This document shows positions 1 to 5,176 of a DNA stretch of 7,152 bases, in pieces (position 1 is the first letter of the stretch; each line of letters begins with the position of its first letter). The position numbers and the translations under genes are program-made. The notes under the pieces are model-generated. The model had not been told where the DNA came from. It saw nothing but the letters and a program-made list of their open reading frames with translations, and did not search any database. Source of the DNA: an uncultured Roseburia sp. (GTDB lineage Bacteria > Bacillota > Clostridia > Lachnospirales > Lachnospiraceae). Where the stretch lies: the NCBI GenBank assembly GCA_947652855.1, contig CANTEO010000087.1, forward strand, positions 1 through 7,152, read 5' to 3'.

Positions 1-52
1 TTTCTTGCAAGTTCCCTTTTATTCAAATAAACACCAACTTTCTGCACGCAAA

Positions 53-65
53 ACAATTTAATTGT
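53..65. promoter_or_regulatory. 13-base palindrome next to an outgoing promoter (possible operator)
   Basis: The sequence ACAATT-T-AATTGT is a perfect inverted repeat around one central base. It lies where transcription from the minus-strand promoter at 74-102 would begin, which is a usual place for a repressor site. It is AT-rich and short, so chance is a real alternative. No regulator gene in the window is linked to it. Confidence 0.25.
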
Positions 66-73
66 ATGCTATT

Positions 74-102
74 ATTATATAGAAATGTAAGACAAATTTC
101 AA
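74..102 (-). promoter_or_regulatory. SigA-type promoter directed out of the left edge
   Basis: Read on the minus strand, a -35 box TTGAAA (97-102) is followed after 17 bases by a perfect -10 box TATAAT (74-79). The predicted start is near position 67, leaving roughly 65 bases of leader before the window ends. It lies beyond the two hairpins that close the upstream transcription unit, so it probably drives a gene that begins just outside the window. A weak AAGGG-like ribosome site is visible around 14-18, but no start codon is. Confidence 0.6.
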
Positions 103-159
103 TAGTTTTAGGCAGACATTTTACAAAAGATGCGTGCTGTTTATATGCCATATTTTATA

Positions 160-201
160 AAAATCAGAGGATAAGACATTTCATCCCTACCCTCTGATTT
201 T
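160..201. terminator. Bidirectional-looking terminator hairpin
   Basis: Arms AAAATCAGAGG (160-170) and CCTCTGATTTT (191-201) are perfect complements, giving an 11-bp stem with a 20-base loop. Because the stem begins with A and ends with T runs, either strand reads a GC-containing stem followed by Ts. On the minus strand it is the second of two hairpins after the Spx/ArsC-like gene. The long loop makes it less typical than the neighbour at 218-253. Confidence 0.5.
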
Positions 202-217
202 AATTCTTTATATGTAA

Positions 218-253
218 AAAGCAGGAGGCCAGCTATGATTGACCTCCTGCTTT
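218..253 (-). terminator. Rho-independent terminator after the Spx/ArsC-like gene
   Basis: Arms AAAGCAGGAGG (218-228) and CCTCCTGCTTT (243-253) form a perfect 11-bp stem with a 14-base loop. On the minus strand the stem runs into CTGCTTTTTACAT, a proper U tract. It lies about 90 bases after the stop codon of the gene at 343-693. The plus-strand reading has a poorer T run. Confidence 0.75.
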
Positions 254-342
254 AAAAATACGTTGCTCTTCATTAATTAACGACATAAAGCAGACACGAA
301 AAAACAATATGTTTGAAACGTCTCTTTTAAGCCTTACCCCGC

Positions 343-693
343 TTACGTCACCTTCTCCTCCCATTCCTTCTCTTTAAATCCGACCAAAACCAGATCGTCC
401 AAAATCAAAAGCGGCCGCTTCACCAACATCCCGTCCGTCGCCAAAAGCCGCAGCTGCTCCTCCTCATCCATGTCGGCAAGCTTATCCTTAAGGCCCATCT
501 CCTTATACAGATTTCCGCTTGAGTTAAAAAAACGCTTCAACGGAAGCCCGCTTTTCTCCTTCCAAATCCGAAGCTCCTCCACGGCAGGGCGCTCTTCTTT
601 GATAGGGCGCGTTTCATAGGCAAGCCCCTTCGCGTCCAGCCAGCTCTTCGCCTTTTTACAGGTACTGCACTTTGCATACTCCACCAACAGCAT
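343..693 (-). CDS. Spx/ArsC-family thioredoxin-fold protein (arsenate reductase-like)
   Basis: This 116-residue cytosolic protein belongs to the ArsC/Spx/YffB family. The N-terminus has the beta strand LLVEYAKCSTC with a CxxC pair (Cys9, Cys12), then a family-typical middle (RFFNSSGNLYKEMGLKDKL-like, 54-72) and the conserved KRP (92-94) ahead of the last strand. Length is normal for the family. Members are either glutathione- or thioredoxin-linked reductases, or RNA-polymerase-binding redox regulators like Spx. The CxxC recalls Spx, but the sequence cannot decide between a reductase and a regulator. No ars operon genes (arsB, arsR, acr3) are nearby, so arsenic resistance is not implied. The start is supported by AAGGAGG (701-707), seven bases upstream. 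It has its own promoter (727-755) and is followed by terminator hairpins, so it is probably monocistronic. Confidence 0.85.
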   Translation of the reverse strand: MLLVEYAKCSTCKKAKSWLDAKGLAYETRPIKEERPAVEELRIWKEKSGLPLKRFFNSSGNLYKEMGLKDKLADMDEEEQLRLLATDGMLVKRPLLILDDLVLVGFKEKEWEEKVT

Positions 694-726
694 CTCACGT
701 CCTCCTTCTTCGATTCATATGGCTTT

Positions 727-755
727 ATTCTATCAGACTTCCTGCCTGGATGCAA
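727..755 (-). promoter_or_regulatory. Promoter of the Spx/ArsC-like gene
   Basis: On the minus strand TTGCAT (750-755) and TAGAAT (727-732) are separated by 17 bases. The -10 box matches the consensus at five of six positions and the -35 at three. Transcription would begin near 720, giving a leader of about 27 bases that includes the strong ribosome site. An overlapping TTGACT further upstream is too far from the -10 box (23 bases). Confidence 0.55.
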
Positions 756-759
756 AGTC

Positions 760-811
760 AAAAATCCGCATAAGCGCCGCCTCGCCCTTTTTCACAGAAT
801 GACGCGCTATG
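760..811 (-). terminator. Possible weak terminator after the chemoreceptor gene
   Basis: On the minus strand CATAGCGC (804-811) can pair with GCGCTTATG (769-777) with one bulged base, closing a loop of about 26 bases, and a run of five Ts (760-764) follows shortly. It lies just past the chemoreceptor stop codon and just ahead of the next promoter, where a terminator is expected. The bulge, long loop and CGGA before the T run make it a weak candidate. Confidence 0.3.
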
Positions 812-821
812 TACAAAGCGG

Positions 822-2537
822 CTACAGTGAAATCCGAAACACCTCGACGCTCCCCTTCATTTGCTCAGACACCCCTTCCAGCTCCTGTGTTTTCTCTGAC
901 AGGACATAAATCTCCTCATACGCGCTCTCAAGGGCCGCCATCATTTCTTGTATGCTGGCCGCATTCTCTTCTGAAAGGGCCGCGGCATCTTGCGCAGCCG
1001 CCACAATGTCAGACCTGACCGCCTCCATCTCTTCCGCCTTTTGGCTGACAGCCTGCATATAAGAAGAAGATTCCCTGATCCCAGACATGACGCACTCAAA
1101 CACCTGACCCGCCTTCTCAATCGTCTGTTCCTGACCCTCAATAAACGCCAGGGCCTCTTCCATGCGAAGCATCGTATGGCTGGAATTGTGCAATAAGCCC
1201 TCCGATATAGAGCGAATGTCTTCCACCGCCTCATTCGCCTGCACCGAAAGCTTCTGAATCTCAGAGGCGACTACGCCAAATCCCCTTCCCATCTCTCCGG
1301 CTCTCGCCGCCTCTATGGAGGCGTTTAAGGAAAGCAGGCTCGTCTGTGACGCGACGGCGGCAATCAGTTCCGTCGCGCGGCTGATTTTATCCGCCGATTC
1401 TTTCGTCATCCTGGCCTGCTGCCCCAAATAATGGAGGGATGTGTTCACCTGCCTCATTTCCTCATTCAGCGTCTGCATCTCCCCCATGGCCTCTTTGGAC
1501 ACCATCTGAATCTGACCCGATATCTCGTGCATTTTTTTAATTTCAGCATTGTTCTTTCCGATCATCTCTCCTATTTCCATAATATTGCTGCCCACTGTGG
1601 ACGCATCCTCAGCCTGAGTCGTGCAGCTTACGGACATTTCCTGCGCCGAGGCGTCCAGCCCTTTCATTGCCGCAAGGACATTGCCGGAATGGCGCTTCAA
1701 GCTTTTTGCCTCAAGGTCAAGCTGTATGCTTTTTTCACGCAGCACATTCACAATATCCAGCAGCTCGCTGCGCAGCGCATTTATTTCATTTCCCAACAGC
1801 CCGATTTCATCCGAGCGCCTTAACAAAGAGGCGTCCGCCACAGCCGTCAGGTCGCCTTTTGATATCCTTTGCAGCAAATCCATGCCCTTAGACAGCGCAC
1901 GGATAATGCGGCTTACCAGCCTTGTCACAACGACGCCCGTCGCCAAAAGGACGGCTAAGACGGCAAGCAGCATCTGAAGGCGCATCTCATTGATGATTTT
2001 AGAGACCTTGGCGCGCGGCTTTCCAAGAAATACCATCCCCACAGGCTCGCCATCCTCCATTCCCTCCTGATAAAACGGCGTGTAGCAGGCCACATACTCC
2101 GTCCCCAAAATCTCGACATTCCGATCCAGGAAAGCCTCTCCGCTCTCCCATACTTTCTGCGTCACTGCTTTAGGAGCTTTCGTCTGAACCTGCCGCTCAC
2201 CGTCCTCGTCTTTTATTGACGTTAAGACACGGGCGTCTCCCCAAAATACGGTGACGTCCATTCCGGTCGTTTCTTTCATATGATCCACAATCCCCACAGA
2301 CCGCGTGATGTTTAATGTGTCCCCCTTCCAAAGCTCACCGGATTCATCCAGGCGGTAGCTCCCTGGATTCCCCACTTCAAAGATATCCCTTACCGCCAGC
2401 GCCGCGGCCTGCATCCCCGCATACGATTCGTCATAAATTCCATTTGCAATCCGATCTGCCGCAAGGGCATACAGGCCGATTCCCAGGACGAAAACCGGCA
2501 ACAGCGAAATCATCATCATTTTTACACGTAATTTCAT
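822..2537 (-). CDS. Methyl-accepting chemotaxis protein with periplasm-facing Cache domain
   Basis: This 571-residue transmembrane chemoreceptor senses an extracellular ligand and controls the CheA kinase. Residues about 7-27 are the first membrane helix. Residues 35-180 form an extracellular sensor resembling the single-Cache (sCache_3/Cache_3-Cache_2) type, with VTVFWGDARVLTS and a terminal GMVFLGKPR strand. A second helix (188-206) leads to a HAMP domain (about 207-262). The long cytoplasmic signalling coiled coil peaks at the conserved tip around 396-434 (QTSLLSLNASIEAARAGE, then GRGFGVVASEIQKLS). Position 421 is Gly where many family members have Ala. There is no C-terminal CheR-tethering pentapeptide; the protein ends VEVFRISL. 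The start has AGGGAG (2543-2548) five bases upstream. No clear SigA or SigD promoter was found, and no che or flagellar genes adjoin it. The ligand cannot be predicted. Confidence 0.95.
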   Translation of the reverse strand: MKLRVKMMMISLLPVFVLGIGLYALAADRIANGIYDESYAGMQAAALAVRDIFEVGNPGSYRLDESGELWKGDTLNITRSVGIVDHMKETTGMDVTVFWGDARVLTSIKDEDGERQVQTKAPKAVTQKVWESGEAFLDRNVEILGTEYVACYTPFYQEGMEDGEPVGMVFLGKPRAKVSKIINEMRLQMLLAVLAVLLATGVVVTRLVSRIIRALSKGMDLLQRISKGDLTAVADASLLRRSDEIGLLGNEINALRSELLDIVNVLREKSIQLDLEAKSLKRHSGNVLAAMKGLDASAQEMSVSCTTQAEDASTVGSNIMEIGEMIGKNNAEIKKMHEISGQIQMVSKEAMGEMQTLNEEMRQVNTSLHYLGQQARMTKESADKISRATELIAAVASQTSLLSLNASIEAARAGEMGRGFGVVASEIQKLSVQANEAVEDIRSISEGLLHNSSHTMLRMEEALAFIEGQEQTIEKAGQVFECVMSGIRESSSYMQAVSQKAEEMEAVRSDIVAAAQDAAALSEENAASIQEMMAALESAYEEIYVLSEKTQELEGVSEQMKGSVEVFRISL

Positions 2538-2620
2538 GCTCTCTCCCTCTTATTTTTTTCATTCATCAGCCCCTCCATGCCCCGCCCAAACAAACGAGGC
2601 AAGAATCCGACAACGCGGCA

Positions 2621-2721
2621 AGGCAGAACCTGGCCAGTTTCTGTGGCAGGTGAGTTTTTCTAACGCAGAAAGCCATATAGAGCGTCCTATCAGCTTTGCT
2701 GCGCCAAGCCAGATTCTGCCT
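2621..2721 (-). repeat. Inverted-repeat element with cloverleaf-like folding potential
   Basis: Most of the 220-base gap between the chemoreceptor gene and the terminator at 2761 is explained by this element. Its ends, 2621-2634 and 2708-2721, pair over 14 positions with a single U-G wobble on the minus-strand RNA. Inside the 73-base loop are two more hairpins: CAGC-AAA-GCTG (2691-2701) and TTTCTG/CAGAAA (2666-2671 with 2638-2643). The result is a closed helix carrying two arms. It ends 83 bases before the chemoreceptor start on the transcribed strand. It may be a dispersed palindromic repeat, an untranslated leader RNA or a small RNA; the sequence alone does not decide. An open frame crosses it (minus strand 2559-2849), but that frame also reads through a terminator and is not credible as a gene. 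Confidence 0.45.
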
Positions 2722-2760
2722 GCTGCGCCGTCAAATGCAAAATGGCAATATCTAGTACAT

Positions 2761-2801
2761 AAAAATGCCGTTGTTATTATACCAGATAATAACAACGGCA
2801 T
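2761..2801 (-). terminator. Rho-independent terminator of the two-component operon
   Basis: Perfect 16-bp arms (2765-2780 and 2786-2801) surround a five-base loop. On the minus strand the stem ends GGCAT and runs into TTTTTATG. It lies 45 bases after the sensor kinase stop codon. The plus-strand reading is followed by GGCGTG and would not terminate. Confidence 0.9.
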
Positions 2802-2845
2802 GGCGTGTCCATTCTTCACAAAAGCATCCTGTTTTTTCGCACCAT

Positions 2846-4126
2846 TCACTGTACCAAAATTCTCACAATAAACATCTTACCCTCCATGCAGCAGTCAAAC
2901 TGCGCATGATATTTTTCCACAAAATTCTGCACGCTTATCATCCCATATCCATGCCCTAACCCACGCCTCGAGCAGGGAAGCCCTGTTTTTTTGGAAAAAA
3001 AGACTTTTTTCTCACAGGGATTTTGGATCTCGAAAAAGAATGCCCCTCCGTCTCTGCTTTTCACCGTAAGCGTGACAATGCGCTCCTCCTCCTTTAATTT
3101 TTCAGCCGCCTGCAATGCGTTTTCCACTAAATTTGCCGTCAGCATCGCCAAATCATAATCATTGACTGCAATCTCTTTTGGCACAGAGCAAAAAATATGC
3201 AGGCGCGCCCGCCTCTGCCTGGCTTTTTTCGCCATGCCGGATAAAATGCTGTTTAAGACGATGTGATCGCAGTAAGCGGAAGGCTGCTTTTGATCCAGAT
3301 ATTCGATGTCCTTTTGCAAAATGCGCTCCGCCTCACTATAGTTTCCCCCGCGCAAAAGCTCTATGAGCAGGCTGTCCTTATGGCGCATATCGTGGAGCAT
3401 CACGCTAAATTCCCGAATCGCCCCATTCACGGCGTCAGACTGCGCCTCCACGCCACTAAGATAGGCGGTAAGCGTCGTATTCTTCCAAATCAGGCTCTTC
3501 TCCTTGGATTTCACATAAATATAATGGATCAAAAGGACATACAGCGCAACCAGCGTCACCAACAGCGATAAAGCCGCAATGATGCTCTCCGGCCTTTCTT
3601 CAAAAGACACCGGGCAATATAAAATGAAAAAAAATGTGATATAGCTCATTGCCGGGATCACGCACATCCATATGGAAATTTCCTTGCTAAGCATATGGAC
3701 GCAGATGTCCCTGATCCAAACTGCCATTATAAAAAACACGACGCCGTTGGCAAGCGTGCAGGCGGCCATCGCAAGCGCCTGGCTCTTCCACACAAGAATG
3801 ACGCCGCATGAAATGATGTTTCCGGCAAACACAAAATTCGACGAGCTAAAGCCAATAAACAACGCATAGGCGTCTTTTTTCTTTGAAAGAAGCAGCGCCG
3901 TCCCCTGTAAAATAATGATGTTTAAGGAAGTGACGATCAGTTTTGGGATGACGGCATGAAATGTAAGATGGATCCGCGCCATTTCAATCACAACCGCAGC
4001 CGCTGCGGAAGCGGCGCAGATGAGGGCCGACTTTAGGGCCGGATATTTCAGCAGCAGAAACGACAGAAAATAAAGCATCATAAATACGCAGGAGTTAAGC
4101 ACAACCCACAATTGAAACAGTTCCAT
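2846..4126 (-). CDS. AgrC-like GHKL sensor histidine kinase
   Basis: This 426-residue membrane sensor kinase should autophosphorylate on histidine and pass phosphate to the adjacent LytTR regulator. The first 205 or so residues hold six or seven hydrophobic membrane segments with no large extracellular domain, as in AgrC-type peptide sensors. A short linker leads to the H-box LHDMRHKDSLL (His245 in HDMRH is the likely phosphoacceptor), then the ATP-binding N-box TANLVENALQAA (about 330-341) and the G-box RGLGHGYGM (388-396). The open frame extends to a TTG at 4138 that overlaps the regulator stop codon, but I chose ATG 4126 because GAGGGGG (4130-4136) sits correctly ahead of it. It follows the regulator after 8 bases and is translationally coupled. 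A strong terminator follows. No agrB, agrD or other peptide-export gene is nearby, so the ligand is unknown. Confidence 0.9.
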   Translation of the reverse strand: MELFQLWVVLNSCVFMMLYFLSFLLLKYPALKSALICAASAAAAVVIEMARIHLTFHAVIPKLIVTSLNIIILQGTALLLSKKKDAYALFIGFSSSNFVFAGNIISCGVILVWKSQALAMAACTLANGVVFFIMAVWIRDICVHMLSKEISIWMCVIPAMSYITFFFILYCPVSFEERPESIIAALSLLVTLVALYVLLIHYIYVKSKEKSLIWKNTTLTAYLSGVEAQSDAVNGAIREFSVMLHDMRHKDSLLIELLRGGNYSEAERILQKDIEYLDQKQPSAYCDHIVLNSILSGMAKKARQRRARLHIFCSVPKEIAVNDYDLAMLTANLVENALQAAEKLKEEERIVTLTVKSRDGGAFFFEIQNPCEKKVFFSKKTGLPCSRRGLGHGYGMISVQNFVEKYHAQFDCCMEGKMFIVRILVQ

Positions 4127-4129
4127 AGT

Positions 4130-4136
4130 CCCCCTC
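4130..4136 (-). promoter_or_regulatory. Ribosome binding site that decides the kinase start
   Basis: GAGGGGG on the minus strand lies within the end of the regulator gene, overlapping its TGA stop (4135-4137). The GAGG core is six bases from ATG 4126, an ideal spacing. The alternative TTG at 4138 has only a weak GGAAAG upstream, and its codons 2-3 would be this ribosome site. ATG 4126 is therefore preferred. Confidence 0.7.
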
Positions 4137-4863
4137 AATAGCTTTCCGACATATATTTTAAGTACGCGCGCTTCACCTGCGCCTGACGGCTTTTGCTAAT
4201 CGGAATCTGCATTCCTGAGCGCATCGTCATCTGGCTGGCCTCATATAGGCCGACGCAGCTTAAGTTCACAAGAAACGACTTATGCACCTGAAGAAAGCTG
4301 CCGTTTTCCAAAAGCTCCGCAAGGCTGCTTTCAAAGGATTTCCGAAGGAACCTGCTGATGACTTCCCTCCCGTCCGCCAGAAAGATATGCAGCATCCTTT
4401 CGGAATTCTCCACATATTCAATGTCATGGAGCAAAACCCCTTGAATGCCATCTGCCGTGTTCACATGAAACACCCTGCTTTTTTCCCGCGCATGCCCCAC
4501 CGCAAAATCCATCGCCTCAAAAAGCGCCTCCTGATCCGCCGGCTTTAATAAATATCGCTGCGCATAGATGCCAAATGCCTGATAAGCGAAATCCTTTGAG
4601 GAGGTTAGGCAGATGATCGACGCCTGCCGATCCTGGCTGCGAATCCTCTGCCCAATCTCAATGCCGCTCATCTGCGGCATCAGCATATCCAGAATATAAA
4701 TCTGATACTTCCTTTGACTGTCAAGCGCCTTTTCCAAATCTTTCGCCCTGTTATAGGTGTCAATGGATATGTCAACCTTATTCTGCGTCCCATACTTAAA
4801 AACCAGCTCCGCTATCTTCGTCAATGTTTCGTCTTCATCATCGCATATCGCTATTTGTATCAT
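4135..4863 (-). CDS. LytTR-family response regulator (AgrA-like)
   Basis: This 242-residue transcription regulator is the partner of the kinase encoded just downstream. The receiver domain spans about 1-122: acidic pocket Asp8-Asp9 in AICDDE, phosphoacceptor Asp59 in YILDML, Thr87 in CLTSS, and Lys107 in LLKP preceded by Tyr104. The C-terminal LytTR DNA-binding domain (about 131-240) shows the typical FLQVHKSFLVNL (190-201) and PISKSR (221-226). All residues expected for phosphorylation are present, so it should be a functional switch. Such proteins bind pairs of short direct repeats near promoters. The start MIQIAICDDE is standard for the family; upstream GGGGAG (4866-4871) is close to the ATG, and GAGGG (4876-4880) is an alternative. 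It is first in a two-gene operon driven from 4904-4931. Confidence 0.93.
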   Translation of the reverse strand: MIQIAICDDEDETLTKIAELVFKYGTQNKVDISIDTYNRAKDLEKALDSQRKYQIYILDMLMPQMSGIEIGQRIRSQDRQASIICLTSSKDFAYQAFGIYAQRYLLKPADQEALFEAMDFAVGHAREKSRVFHVNTADGIQGVLLHDIEYVENSERMLHIFLADGREVISRFLRKSFESSLAELLENGSFLQVHKSFLVNLSCVGLYEASQMTMRSGMQIPISKSRQAQVKRAYLKYMSESY

Positions 4864-4903
4864 GTCTCCCCGGCGCCCTCACTTTTTCTTTTTGTCAAAT
4901 TCT

Positions 4904-4931
4904 ATTATATAAGTAAAAGCAAATATGTCAA
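4904..4931 (-). promoter_or_regulatory. Consensus SigA promoter of the two-component operon
   Basis: On the minus strand a perfect TTGACA (4926-4931) and a perfect TATAAT (4904-4909) are 16 bases apart. The start would be near 4897, giving a leader of about 34 bases. A second TTGACA occurs at 4893-4898, right at the predicted start, without a matching -10 box, and could be part of a regulator site. A GC-rich block (4932-4960) sits just upstream of the -35 box. Confidence 0.8.
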
Positions 4932-4970
4932 TGCCGCCCGCGTCGCCTTCGCCGCGCAGCGATCAATTAT

Positions 4971-5007
4971 CCTTAAAACAAAAAGGCCGCCGGAAACCGG
5001 CGGCCTT
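4971..5007 (-). terminator. Strong minus-strand terminator between cotransporter and regulator operon
   Basis: A perfect 11-bp GC-rich stem (4983-4993 with 4997-5007) has a three-base loop. On the minus strand the stem is followed by TTTTTGTTTTAAGG. It ends transcripts from the cotransporter gene, although 170 bases past that gene's stop, and insulates the operon promoter at 4904-4931. On the plus strand the hairpin immediately precedes the ribosome site of the short ORF at 5025. Confidence 0.85.
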
Positions 5008-5024
5008 CTTAAAGGGGAGAGTTT

Positions 5025-5066
5025 ATGAAAAAGTTTTGTATCACATCTGTGATGGTATTACTATAG
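5025..5066 (+). CDS. 13-codon ORF with strong ribosome site (unrecognised; leader peptide or remnant)
   Basis: On the plus strand AAAGGGGAGAGTTT leads to ATG AAA AAG and encodes MKKFCITSVMVLL, then TAG. The GGGGAG is six bases from the ATG. The peptide looks like the start of a signal sequence (two lysines, then a hydrophobic run) with a single cysteine. It could be a leader peptide, a truncated gene start, or part of an interspersed element. A palindrome ATCACA-TC-TGTGAT (5040-5053) lies within it. After the stop the sequence is very AT-rich to about 5140 with no continuing frame in the same register. No convincing plus-strand promoter was found, and a hairpin stands immediately upstream. 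Expression is therefore uncertain. Confidence 0.25.
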   Translation: MKKFCITSVMVLL

Positions 5067-5176
5067 CAAATAAATTTGAACAAAGTTTGTCCTTTTGCTT
5101 AAAGAAACATAAAAAATATAAAATATTTATTTATTTTGGAAAAAGCGCGGCTGTCCCCCTATGCACAGGCCAACCG

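Noticed and set aside
1431..1977. Overlapping plus-strand open frames opposite the chemoreceptor gene
   Set aside because: They are antisense shadows of a well-supported coding gene, with no ribosome site or domain signal.
2691..2730. Possible flagellar (SigD-type) promoter for the chemoreceptor, from a GCTGATAG sequence
   Set aside because: No TAAA-like -35 element lies at the required distance of about 15 bases.
2559..2849. Minus-strand open frame of 96 codons across the kinase-chemoreceptor spacer
   Set aside because: It begins before the 16-bp terminator, reads through it and through the inverted-repeat element, has no ribosome site, and shows no family features. It is better explained as a frame left open by the structured element.
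5141..5176. Possible weak hairpin plus T run directly after the cotransporter stop codon
   Set aside because: The stem needs a bulge and has only about five or six pairs; the perfect hairpin at 4971-5007 is a far better terminator.
4864..5176. Search for agrB/agrD-like genes next to the kinase-regulator pair
   Set aside because: Neither strand of the spacer encodes an AgrB-like membrane protease or a convincing precursor peptide; only the 13-codon ORF is present.
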